Shown: piece by piece, positions 1-7,689 of the stretch
How positions within the stretch are numbered: position 1 is the first letter of the stretch
Layout of the letters: the number at the start of each line of letters is the position of its first letter
NCBI RefSeq assembly: GCF_009733595.1
Contig: NZ_WOFH01000017.1
Span: forward strand, 20,823-84,822
DNA: 64,000 nucleotides
Origin: Actinomadura litoris
GTDB taxonomy: Bacteria > Actinomycetota > Actinomycetes > Streptosporangiales > Streptosporangiaceae
Direction: 5' to 3'
Translations under genes and position numbers: made by a program
Notes under the pieces: model-generated
Databases searched by the model: none
Seen by the model: only the letters and a program-made list of their open reading frames with translations
What the model was told of the DNA's origin: nothing

Positions 1-270
1 TCCCACCTGGACGAGCCGCGCCTGCTGGCCCTGGACGCCTCCCTCGACCTGGACGGCGTGCGCTCGGCGCTCCTCGGCGTGGACGCGGTCTGCTGCGGCG
101 GCGAGCGCGCGGGCCAGGCCGCGGCGGAGGCGCCCGGTGCGCGCTTCCGCTGGCTCACGGCCCCGCGCAGCACGATCGTCCAGCCCGGCCCGGTGCACGC
201 GGGCCTCACCGACGACCCGGCTGCCGAACTCGACCGCCTCCTGGACCTGCTGGTCCTGACCCCCAAATAG
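1..270 (+). CDS. DUF3037 family protein, C-terminal part
   Basis: The reading frame is open from the first base of the window and ends at a TAG at 268-270, so only the last 89 codons are visible and the start lies upstream. The end contains FRWLTAPRSTIVQPGPVH followed by a DDPAAELDRLLDLLV-type tail. I recognise this as the C-terminal signature of actinobacterial DUF3037 proteins. In other genomes these small proteins usually sit next to a HipA-like kinase gene; that partner would be outside this window. Biochemical function is not established. The family call rests on remembered signature only. Confidence 0.72.
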   Translation, partial: SHLDEPRLLALDASLDLDGVRSALLGVDAVCCGGERAGQAAAEAPGARFRWLTAPRSTIVQPGPVHAGLTDDPAAELDRLLDLLVLTPK

Positions 271-317
271 CCCGGGGGGCCGGATGACGGACCTCCGCCG
301 TCAGGCCGAGCGCGTGA

Positions 318-372
318 CCGAGCGGTGGGGCGACGCCGAAGGCGAGCCCACCGCTCGGAACGCGAAGCGATG
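318..372 (+). repeat. Palindromic extragenic element, copy A
   Basis: The gap between the DUF3037 gene and the next gene holds a two-level hairpin. The outer arms are 318-329 and 347-358 (12 bp, perfect) and the inner arms form cgcc-gaa-ggcg at 334-344. It is followed by GCGAAGCGATG. The same core (GGGGCGACGCCGA, then GGCGAGCCC, then GCGAAGCGATG) recurs in inverted orientation at 23528-23587. It also lies where a terminator for the DUF3037 gene would be expected. Confidence 0.6.
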
Positions 373-380
373 GGATCGGT

Positions 381-1289
381 TCAATCCCATTCCCAGCGGA
401 TGCCGTGGAAGCCCGCGGCCATGCCGAACTCGATGAAGTGGACGCTGTGGTAGCTGGACATCCGCAGGTCGGCGGAGTCCTTGAGGGCGGTGTGGCCGTC
501 GGGGCGCCACGTCCGGTAGACGCGGGCGGGCAGCATCGCCGGGTGGAAGCGCACCTCGATGAGGAACTCGTGCTGGGGGGTGCGGAAGCCGCGGCCCTCC
601 TCGGTGACGACCGGGCCGGTCTCGTCGAACCCGAAGCCGTACTCCAGCAGGTAGGTCTCGCCGCGCCCGAGGGCCCGGTCGAACAGCAGCTCGGCGGCGA
701 TGAGGCCGCTCGCCTCGTCCATCCGGACGCGGCCGAAGCGGCAGCCCCGGGCGGTGCGCGAGGACGGCAGGATGCCCTGCGGGTGGTGGTAGATCGCGAT
801 CCACCGGTCGACGCCACGCTGCTGGGCCTGGAAGACCGCGCGGGTGCGGACCTCCAGCAGTTCCCGGCGGCGGCCGATGACGTGCTGGTCGTGGAGGCTC
901 AGGCCGGTGAGCTGGCGCTCGCCGCGGTCGCCGATCTCGTCCAGCAGGTCCTTCACGCCGGGTTCGGGGCACAGCTCCTCGATCGGCAGCCAGGGCCCGG
1001 CGGAGCGCTCGGCGGTCGGTTTCAGCAGCGTGAGCAGCGAGTGGCGCGGCAGCTCCAGGATCACCTCCAGGCCGCGGACGGCGCGCAGCGAATCGGCGCG
1101 CTCGGGCCGGGTCCGGCCCCGCTGCCAGTAGCTCAGCGTGGACAGGCTCACCGCGATGCCCTGGTCCTCCAGGCGCCGCCGCAGCGACTCCAGGCTCAGA
1201 CCGCGCGCCTGGATGGCCGCGTGGAGGGCCACGTTGAACGGCCCGTACTGGAGTACTTGAAGGAGGTCGTCCTCCGTTACGCTCTGCAC
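381..1289 (-). CDS. Helix-turn-helix regulator with unknown C-terminal domain (paralogue 1)
   Basis: 302 residues from a GTG start. Residues about 10-75 form a Cro/XRE-like helix-turn-helix: an ALHAAIQARGLSLESLRRRL helix pair, then STLSYWQRGRTRPER as the recognition segment. The rest (about 130-302) is rich in beta-strand-like segments (YLLEYGFGFDETGPVV, FLIEVRFHPAMLPARVYRTW) and ends in GIRWEWD. I do not recognise that C-terminal domain. The gene at 1824-2942 is a paralogue with the same architecture and a GIEWEWH end. Probable role: DNA-binding regulator with a sensory or oligomerisation domain; ligand and targets are unknown. The gene stands alone, with more than 500 bases free upstream. 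Confidence 0.75.
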   Translation of the reverse strand: MQSVTEDDLLQVLQYGPFNVALHAAIQARGLSLESLRRRLEDQGIAVSLSTLSYWQRGRTRPERADSLRAVRGLEVILELPRHSLLTLLKPTAERSAGPWLPIEELCPEPGVKDLLDEIGDRGERQLTGLSLHDQHVIGRRRELLEVRTRAVFQAQQRGVDRWIAIYHHPQGILPSSRTARGCRFGRVRMDEASGLIAAELLFDRALGRGETYLLEYGFGFDETGPVVTEEGRGFRTPQHEFLIEVRFHPAMLPARVYRTWRPDGHTALKDSADLRMSSYHSVHFIEFGMAAGFHGIRWEWD

Positions 1290-1823
1290 AGTTCGGCCTC
1301 CGGATCAGCTCCGGCCGGCCCCCGTAACGGCCCTGACACCTTGCAATTGCACATCCAGCGCTCACTGTAAGGCCATCCGGGCACCGATTCCAACAGGCAA
1401 AGTGTCACAACAAAATCCCCCGTCGGCCGCGGGCGGGGGCGACGGAGCGCTGACTCGCGCCTCGGCGGGCATCTCGCCGGGGCGCCCATCTGGGGTTTCT
1501 TTTGTTCAGCGGCAGGCCCGGCGCGCCGTCGGACGCGCCGCCGCCGATGCTGCCGGTCCCTCCGTTTCGGCGTGGCTGAGGTCAGGGCGGAGCCGGGTGC
1601 GGGGGGCTTCGACGCTGAAGCCTGCGCTCCGTGTCGGGGCGCCGGGGCCGTGGAGTGGCCGGGCTCACGAAGCGCGAACGCGTCGATACTCAGCCAGCAC
1701 GCGAGAGAACGTCAATGTTTTCGACGCGTCCGAAAATTCAGTGTGAACGCGGGGCCGCGCCTCCCGGGGCCGTATTCGGCCGAAACCGCACGTCAGCGGT
1801 ATGCGATCAGTGCCATCCCCTGA
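1290..1823. other. 534-base intergenic region between the two paralogous regulators
   Basis: I see no convincing gene here; the short open frames have atypical composition. It must contain the promoter of the minus-strand gene starting at 1289. A 10-bp palindrome TGCAATTGCA lies at 1342-1351, about 55 bases upstream of that start, in a locally A/T-richer stretch, and is a candidate operator. Near the other end a 12-bp direct repeat (1805-1816 and 1822-1833) runs across the stop codon of the next gene. Confidence 0.5.
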
Positions 1824-2942
1824 TCAGTGCCATTCCCATTCGATGCCGACGATCCCCCGCCGGACGTTGCCGACCGCGAGGTTCGCGCTGCCCGACGTGC
1901 CGATCCACAGCTCACCGAGCCGCCGCCGGGGCGCGCCGGAGGTGTCGGCGGTGAAGCCGTAGCAGCGCGCGGGCAGCCGCCCGCCCTCGAACTGGATGAT
2001 CGCGACGTAGTCGTGGACGGGATGGGAGAAGCGCCGCTCGTAGCCGTCGGCCGACCAGCCACCGCCGCCGCCGATGCCGACCGTCCCGGCGCCGGCCTGC
2101 GCGCCGTCGGCGGGGCCCAGCTCGTACTCGACCACCGCCGTGTCGCCGGCCGCGAGCACCCGGTCGAAGACGAGCTCGAAGGCCATCAGGCCGTCCTCGG
2201 CGCGGATCCGGCCGGGCCGGCAGTACCGCACGCCGGTCAGCTCCACGTCGCCGCCCGCGCCGCCGCCGAGCCCGCCGCCGGAGAGGCCACCGGACTCGCT
2301 CCCGGCCGCCGACGCGCCCGCCGGGCCCTGGCCGTCCACCCCGGAGTCGATCTTGGCGGGGCCGGTCTGGTGGACGCAGACGACGCGGTCGATGTCGTCG
2401 CCCGCCGCGCGCAGGACGGTCCGCACCGACAGCGTCCAGGTGCGGCGGACGTCGTCGAGCCGGTAGACGTCGTGGATGCCGAGGCGTTCGAGCCGGTGGT
2501 CGCCCGAGCGGTCGAGCTGGGCGACGAGGAAGGCGTAGCGGTCGGGGTCGGGCCACAGGTCGCCGGCGGCGCGGCCCCGGTCGCCCGCGCCGACCGTCCC
2601 GGCGGCGAGCCCGCCGCGTCCCGGTCCGCCGCGGACGGGCGGGGCCGTCGGCGTCGGGTCGTCCAGCAGTTCGGTCAGCGTCCCCGCCGGGACCTGGAGG
2701 ATCTCCTCCAGCGTCGTGACGACCGCGCGCGAGCGGGGTCGGCTGCGGCCGCGCTGCCAGTAGCTCAGCGTGGCGACGCTGACCGTCAGGCCACGCTGGC
2801 CGAGCCGGTGACGGATTCGCTCCAGCGTCAGCCCGCTCGCCTGGATGGCCTGCCGCAACGCACCGGCGAACTCCACGGGCGGATGGTACCCGTCCAGCGG
2901 GCCCGCGTCAGGCTTCCGGGCGTACCTGGCACGCGAAGACAA
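1824..2942 (-). CDS. Helix-turn-helix regulator with unknown C-terminal domain (paralogue 2)
   Basis: 372 residues if the TTG at 2942 is used; a GTG at 2876 (codon 23, just before EFAGALRQAI) is an alternative, and no ribosome site clearly decides. The helix-turn-helix occupies about residues 24-85, with SVATLSYWQRGRSRPRS closely matching paralogue 1 (381-1289). A Gly/Ala/Pro-rich linker follows, then the same type of unknown C-terminal domain (FELVFDRVLAAGDTAVVEYE, HDYVAIIQFEGGRLPARCYG), ending GIEWEWH. The linker includes a Gly-rich insertion around residues 205-235 that paralogue 1 lacks. Likely a transcription factor of the same unnamed family. Confidence 0.73.
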   Translation of the reverse strand: MSSRARYARKPDAGPLDGYHPPVEFAGALRQAIQASGLTLERIRHRLGQRGLTVSVATLSYWQRGRSRPRSRAVVTTLEEILQVPAGTLTELLDDPTPTAPPVRGGPGRGGLAAGTVGAGDRGRAAGDLWPDPDRYAFLVAQLDRSGDHRLERLGIHDVYRLDDVRRTWTLSVRTVLRAAGDDIDRVVCVHQTGPAKIDSGVDGQGPAGASAAGSESGGLSGGGLGGGAGGDVELTGVRYCRPGRIRAEDGLMAFELVFDRVLAAGDTAVVEYELGPADGAQAGAGTVGIGGGGGWSADGYERRFSHPVHDYVAIIQFEGGRLPARCYGFTADTSGAPRRRLGELWIGTSGSANLAVGNVRRGIVGIEWEWH

Positions 2943-3001
2943 ACCGGGCGCCGGAACGGTCGCATCCCGAAACTATCGGTGGGCGCCCCCCGGGCGGGCG
3001 T

Positions 3002-3844
3002 TCAGAAGAGCACCGACATGAACGATCCGAACTCCGCGAAGCCCACCCGCCGGTAGGCGGCGCGCGCCCGCGTGTTGTAGTCGTTGACGTACAGCGACAC
3101 GGTCGGCGCGATGGCGCGCAGGGCCTCCCCCACGACGGCGGACATGCCCGCGACCGACAGCCCCCGGCCGCGCAGGTCGGGCGGCACCCAGACGCCCTGC
3201 ACCTGGCACGCGCGCGGGGTGACGGCGCCGACCTCCGCCTTGAACATGACGCGGCCGTCCTCGATCCGCGCGAACGCGCGCCCGTCGCGGATCAGCTCGG
3301 CGACGCGGGCGCGGTAGAGCACCCCGCCGTCGCCGGTGTTGGGCGAGACCCCGACCTCTTCGGTGAACATCGCCACACAGGCGGGGTAGACGATGTCGAA
3401 CTCCTCCATCCGCACGCGCCGCACCGCGCGGTCGGGCGGGACCTCCGGCACCGACGAGGTCGCCATGACCGGCTGGACGGCGCGGACCGCGCGCGGCGGC
3501 CCCCAGTAGGGCGCGAGGATCTCCCACAGGTCGCCGACGGCGCCGACGGGCCCCACGATGGACGAGCAGCGCCGCCCCTGGGCCTGGGCGCGCTCGGCGA
3601 ACGCGCGGACCGCCTCGGGCCCGGCGGCGATCGGGATGAGGTTGGCGCCGGAGTAGCACAGCGAGGTCAGGCGCCCGTCGCGCAGGTAGCCCCACATCTG
3701 GGCGCCGAGGCGGCGCGGGTCGAGCCCGGCGGCGTGCACGCGCGAGCCGACGAACACGTTGGCCACCGGGTCGGCGTCGAGGATCGCGAGCGCCTCCGCC
3801 CGGTAGCGGTCGTCCAGAACCCGCACCGGCAGCGAGCCCAGCAT
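3002..3844 (-). CDS. DUF4081/GNAT-family N-acetyltransferase
   Basis: 280 residues from the ATG at 3844. A TTG at 3913 would add 23 residues, but homologues as I recall them begin near MLGSLPVRVL. The N-terminal half (DADPVANVFVGSRVHAAGLD, then MWGYLRDGRLTSLCYSGAN) is the DUF4081 domain. The C-terminal half is a GNAT fold with the acetyl-CoA loop motif VPPDLRGRGLSVAGMS at about 221-236 and the typical VNDYNTRARAAYRRVGF end. In many actinobacteria this gene follows ispG directly, as in the M. tuberculosis Rv2867c-Rv2868c arrangement. Here three peptidase genes separate them. The substrate is unknown. Confidence 0.85.
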   Translation of the reverse strand: MLGSLPVRVLDDRYRAEALAILDADPVANVFVGSRVHAAGLDPRRLGAQMWGYLRDGRLTSLCYSGANLIPIAAGPEAVRAFAERAQAQGRRCSSIVGPVGAVGDLWEILAPYWGPPRAVRAVQPVMATSSVPEVPPDRAVRRVRMEEFDIVYPACVAMFTEEVGVSPNTGDGGVLYRARVAELIRDGRAFARIEDGRVMFKAEVGAVTPRACQVQGVWVPPDLRGRGLSVAGMSAVVGEALRAIAPTVSLYVNDYNTRARAAYRRVGFAEFGSFMSVLF

Positions 3845-3976
3845 GCGCACGGCTACCGGCTCCGAGCCGGGGCCGACCCCCGTGCGGTCGTCAGCACTGT
3901 CACCACGTGACAAGCCTATGACGTCCCGGGGACGGGCATCGAAACCGGCTCCCGCGGGCGGCGGCGCGCCGGGGCG

Positions 3977-5632
3977 TCAGCGGTTCGCAGCGGGCTCCCT
4001 GTCGCGTTTCGGGGCCGGGGCGGCGGTGGGCTCGGGCGGCGGTCCCGCCGGGCATTCGACGTCGGGGCCCGGACGGTCGGCGGGCACCCCGCCGCCGTCC
4101 AGGTAGGTGATCACGGCCCGGTCCACGCACTTGTCGCCGGTCAGGGAGACGCCGTGGTTGCCGCCGCCCACCTGCGCCACCAGCCGGGACGTCGGGAACC
4201 TGCGGTGCGTCTCCAGCGCGCCCGGGTAGGGGGTGGCGGCGTCCTCGGTGCCCTGGACGAGCAGGATCGGCGGCAGCGCGGCCGTCCCGCGCACCGCGGG
4301 CGGCGGCCCGCCCGGCACCGTCCAGAACGCGCATGGGGCGTTGTACCAGGTGTTGCCCCACGTCTCGAAACGGTAGCCCTCCCGATACAGCCGCTCGCTG
4401 TCGGCGTGCCAGCGGCTCCAGTCGCGCGGCCACGCCGCGTCCCGGCACTGGACGGCGTTGTAGACCGCGTAGTTGTTCTGGTCGAGCGGGCTGGGCGGCT
4501 GCCACGCCTTGCGCAGCGGCGCGGGGTCGTGCCGGACGGCGTAGGCCGACAGCGCGGCGGCGTGCGCGGCCCAGGAGTAGTCGCCGTAGCCGTCGGCGAG
4601 GAAGGTGTCGTCCAGTTCGGACGCGCCGACCCTCCCCTCGATGGGCTTCGCCCTGACCGCCGCGCGGACCCGCGCGTAGGCGGCGGCCACCCGCGCGGCC
4701 GTGCCGCCGAGCCGGTAGACCTCGTGGTGGCGGGCGATCCAGCCGAAGTAGGTCTTGATCCGCTTCTCGAACGCCACGTTCTGGTCGAGGTTGTCCTGGT
4801 ACCAGACCCCGCTCGGGCGGACGACGCTGTCGAGCACCATCGGCCCGACCCGCTGGGGGAACATCGTCGCGTAGACCGCGCCGAGGTAGCTGCCGTAGGA
4901 GTAGCCGAAGAAGCCGATCCGCCGCTCCCCGAGGGCCTGCCGGATCGCGTCGATGTCGCGCGCGGCGTCGGCGGTGCCCATGTGCGGGAGGAGGTCGCGG
5001 TACTTGCGCGCGCAGTCGTCGGCGTAGGCCCTGGCGCGGACCGTCCAGGCCCGCTCCTCCCGCTCGTCCGCGGGGACGGGGTCGGCGCGCGGGTGGCCGG
5101 GGTCCTGGTAGCGCTCGTCGCACACCAGCGCGGGCCTGCTCGCGCCGACGCCACGCGGGTCGAACCCGATCCAGTCGTAGGACCGCGCGACCTTCTTCGG
5201 CAGCCCCGCGCCGAACACGGCGGCGAGGTCGCGCCCGTGCGCGCCGGGCCCGCCCCGGTTCAGCAGGATCGCGCCCCTGGACGCGGCGCCGGTGTGGCGG
5301 GCGCGGGTGAGCGCGAGCGTGATCTGCGGCCCGTCCGGACGGCCGTGGTCGAGGGGGACGCCGAGCGTCGCGCACTGAAGGCCCTTGAGGCGGCCCTTCT
5401 CCACCGGGTCCTTGGCGGGGCACGAGGCCCACGCGAGCCCGGCGGGACGCGGCGCCGGGTCGGGGTCGGCGTGCGTGATCGGACGCGGCGCGGGCCCGGG
5501 GCCGCCCGTCCCGGCGTAGGCGGCCCGCCCGGCGGTGGCGGGGGCGCCGAGGGCGGCCGCGGTGGCGAGCCCGAGCGTGACTGCTGCGGCGGCCGTCGCG
5601 GCGGCGGCCCTCTTGCCAGGGACGTTCAGCAC
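3977..5632 (-). CDS. Secreted tripeptidyl-aminopeptidase-type alpha/beta hydrolase (copy 1)
   Basis: 551 residues from a GTG. Residues 1-40 form a signal peptide (KR, then an Ala/Leu-rich core, then ATAGRAAYA). The alpha/beta-hydrolase domain has an oxyanion/HG-like segment (LLNRGGPG, about 124-130), the nucleophile elbow GYSYG with Ser245, the Asp in VQGTEDAATP and the His in GGGNHGVS. The C-terminal part matches the TAP-like domain that closes this S33-related family. Such enzymes trim tripeptides from the N-terminus of secreted peptides. First of three tandem paralogues; its end is 33 % or so more diverged by eye than the other two. The gap to the acetyltransferase gene is about 130 bases. 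Confidence 0.88.
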   Translation of the reverse strand: MLNVPGKRAAAATAAAAVTLGLATAAALGAPATAGRAAYAGTGGPGPAPRPITHADPDPAPRPAGLAWASCPAKDPVEKGRLKGLQCATLGVPLDHGRPDGPQITLALTRARHTGAASRGAILLNRGGPGAHGRDLAAVFGAGLPKKVARSYDWIGFDPRGVGASRPALVCDERYQDPGHPRADPVPADEREERAWTVRARAYADDCARKYRDLLPHMGTADAARDIDAIRQALGERRIGFFGYSYGSYLGAVYATMFPQRVGPMVLDSVVRPSGVWYQDNLDQNVAFEKRIKTYFGWIARHHEVYRLGGTAARVAAAYARVRAAVRAKPIEGRVGASELDDTFLADGYGDYSWAAHAAALSAYAVRHDPAPLRKAWQPPSPLDQNNYAVYNAVQCRDAAWPRDWSRWHADSERLYREGYRFETWGNTWYNAPCAFWTVPGGPPPAVRGTAALPPILLVQGTEDAATPYPGALETHRRFPTSRLVAQVGGGNHGVSLTGDKCVDRAVITYLDGGGVPADRPGPDVECPAGPPPEPTAAPAPKRDREPAANR

Positions 5633-5718
5633 CTTCGCTTTCTACCGGCCGCGCGTCCGGAAGCGGTGAACATCCGGATCGCGCGATTCCACCGTGAAGC
5701 GGACCTCTCCCAACAAGT

Positions 5719-5754
5719 CGCGGCGCGCTCCCCGTCCAGGGGAAGCGCGCCGCG
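5719..5754 (-). terminator. Hairpin terminator downstream of peptidase copy 2
   Basis: The arms are CGCGGCGCGCT (5719-5729) and AGCGCGCCGCG (5744-5754), extended by CCCC/GGGG with one unpaired base and a 5-base loop. On the minus strand the hairpin follows the stop of the gene ending at 5771 by about 17 bases. The trailing sequence is only weakly T-rich. Confidence 0.65.
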
Positions 5755-5770
5755 AGCGTTCAGCGGACGG

Positions 5771-7369
5771 CTACGGGCGGCCGACCGGGAGGTCCTTGCC
5801 CGCCTTCGCGCGGGCGGACTTCGCCGACAGCGACGTCGGGTCGGGGTCGTTCATCGCGGGGACGGCCTTGCAGTAGGCGTCCGCGCCGCGGCGGCTGCCC
5901 GGCAGCCATCCGGTGTCGAGGTAGGCCGCGACCTTGTCGTCCAGGCACGCGTTGCCGTTGAGGGTGTTGGCGTGGGTCTTGCCGCCGACCTCGAAGACCA
6001 GGCGCGAGCGCGGGAACACCTTGTGCATCTCCAGGCCGCCCGCGACGGGGGTCGCGGCGTCCTCCGTGGACTGGACGAGCAGCATGCCGGGCGCGTTCCT
6101 GCCGTTCAGCCTGAGCGCCGGGCCGCCCTGGAACGGCCAGAACGCGACCGGGGCGTTGAACCAGACGTTGCTCCAGGTGTTGAACCGGTAGCCCTGCTTG
6201 TAGAGGCGCGCGGCGTCGTCGTGCCACTTGCTCCAGTTCCGCGGCCACTTGGCGTCCGCGGCCTGGACGGCGTTGTAGACGGCGAACTCGTTGTCGTCAC
6301 CGCCCTCGCTCAGCCAGTCGAGCAGGCCGGAGGCGTCCCTGCCGTTGACCCACCGGGACAGCGCCTCCGCGAACGGGATGTAGTAGCCGGTGTTGTACCC
6401 GGCGCTCAGCACGATGTCGTCCAGCTCGTCAGGCCCGATCCTGCCGCCGATCGGGGCCTTCTTCGCCTCGGCCCGCGCCTTGTAGTACCGCGCCTCGACG
6501 GCCTTCTCGGTCGTGCCGAGGTGGTAGACCTTGTCGTACTTGGCGGTCCAGGCCCACCACGCCTTGATGTTGTGCTCGAAGGCCCGGTCCTGTTCGAGCT
6601 GGGAGTCGTACCAGATCGTCTTCGGGTTGACGTTGCCGTCCAGCACCATGCGGTGGACGCGGCCCGGGAACAGGGTGGCGTAGGTGGCGCCGAAGTAGGT
6701 GCCGTAGGAGAAGCCGTACCAGCTGATCTTCCGCTGGCCGAGCGCGGCGCGGATCGTGTCGACGTCGCGGGCGGCGTCGGTGCTGCGCATGTGGGGCAGC
6801 AGCCAGCCGTAGCGCTTGGCGCAGTCCTGCGCGTACTTCTTGGACTTGGCGATCCAGGCCCGCTCCTCCTTGCCCGATCCCGGGACGTAGTCGGGGCGGA
6901 TCGGGTCGGAGTAGTGCGGGTCGCAGCTCAGCGCGGGCTTGCTGGCGCCGACGCCGCGCGGGTCGAAGCCGATGATGTCGTACTTCGCGGCGGTCGCGGC
7001 GTGGCCGACGCCGCCCAGCCAGCGGGCGAGCGCGGGCGCGTAGGCGAGGCCGCCGGCGCCGGGGCCGCCCGGGTTCACGAACAGGGCGCCCTGGTAGTTC
7101 TTGGTGTCGGTGTGCTTGAACCGCGACACCGCGATGGAGATCTTGCGGCCGTTCGGCTTGCGGTGGTCCAGCGGCACCGGGACCTGCGCGCACTCGGCCT
7201 TGTTCATCGGGTCGTCGGGTCCGGTGACCTCGCACTTGCCCCAGGCGATGCCCGCCGCCGCGACGGGGCTCGCGGGCCCCCGCGCGTCCGCGGACGCGCT
7301 CGCGGAGACGGCGGCGCCGCCGCCCGCTGCCACGGCCACCGCGGCCGCGACGATCACGATCCTGTTCAC
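5771..7369 (-). CDS. Secreted tripeptidyl-aminopeptidase-type alpha/beta hydrolase (copy 2)
   Basis: 532 residues from a GTG preceded by a strong GAGGGGG ribosome site. Residues 1-28 form a signal peptide (MNRIVIVAAAVAVAAGGGAA, then an ASA-type cleavage region). The catalytic features are GFSYG with Ser221, the Asp in QSTEDAATP and the His in GGKTHANTL. The oxyanion segment LFVNPGGPG and the loop IIGFDPRGVGASKPALSCD are conserved with both neighbours. Cysteines near positions 46, 60, 149 and 183 recur in copies 1 and 3 and are likely disulfide-bonded after secretion. It is separated from copy 3 by about 320 bases, so it probably has its own promoter (see the element at 7500-7543). Confidence 0.88.
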   Translation of the reverse strand: MNRIVIVAAAVAVAAGGGAAVSASASADARGPASPVAAAGIAWGKCEVTGPDDPMNKAECAQVPVPLDHRKPNGRKISIAVSRFKHTDTKNYQGALFVNPGGPGAGGLAYAPALARWLGGVGHAATAAKYDIIGFDPRGVGASKPALSCDPHYSDPIRPDYVPGSGKEERAWIAKSKKYAQDCAKRYGWLLPHMRSTDAARDVDTIRAALGQRKISWYGFSYGTYFGATYATLFPGRVHRMVLDGNVNPKTIWYDSQLEQDRAFEHNIKAWWAWTAKYDKVYHLGTTEKAVEARYYKARAEAKKAPIGGRIGPDELDDIVLSAGYNTGYYIPFAEALSRWVNGRDASGLLDWLSEGGDDNEFAVYNAVQAADAKWPRNWSKWHDDAARLYKQGYRFNTWSNVWFNAPVAFWPFQGGPALRLNGRNAPGMLLVQSTEDAATPVAGGLEMHKVFPRSRLVFEVGGKTHANTLNGNACLDDKVAAYLDTGWLPGSRRGADAYCKAVPAMNDPDPTSLSAKSARAKAGKDLPVGRP

Positions 7370-7499
7370 CTAACCCCCTCGGGACCGGCGGCTCCGCGGG
7401 CCGGCGGGAGGCCGGGGGAGGCACGCCGATGCATAGCCGATGCGTGGATTGCGTGGAAATTGTGGCGGTTACGTCGGTTATGCCGGGAGGGGCCATTCT

Positions 7500-7543
7500 G
7501 AGTGGATGCCAAATCGTGACAAGACAAGCGGAACTCCGTGACA
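7500..7543 (-). promoter_or_regulatory. Conserved upstream element of peptidase copy 2
   Basis: This 44-base stretch lies about 130 bases upstream of the GTG at 7369. It closely matches 9436-9478, upstream of peptidase copy 3. Shared features, in + strand order, are GAGTGGATGC, AATCGTGAC, CGGAACT and CGTGA. Read on the gene strand, two TCACG boxes (7537-7541 and 7515-7519) are exactly 22 bases apart in both copies, two helical turns, as expected for a regulator binding one face of the DNA. I did not find it before copy 1. Confidence 0.55.
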
Positions 7544-7627
7544 CGGATTCTCGTTTGCCCACTTCCCGTGGGCCGAATGTCGCCGCCCGGAGTCGGCCCG
7601 CGCCGGACGCGCCGGACGCGAAGCGAA

Positions 7628-7657
7628 AGGGCCCCGGGGATCGCTCCCCGGGGCCCT
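7628..7657 (-). terminator. Rho-independent-type terminator after peptidase copy 3
   Basis: A perfect 13-bp stem (arms 7628-7640 and 7645-7657, four-base loop) lies about 30 bases beyond the stop codon at 7690. On the minus strand it is followed by TTTCGCTT. Confidence 0.75.
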
Positions 7658-7689
7658 CGTCATGGTGGTGTGTCAGCGAACGCCCGGCG

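Noticed and set aside
4154..7501. A 1115-codon plus-strand frame opposite the peptidase genes
   Set aside because: Val/Arg/Gly-rich and antisense to two clear secreted peptidases; typical of the complement of GC-rich genes.
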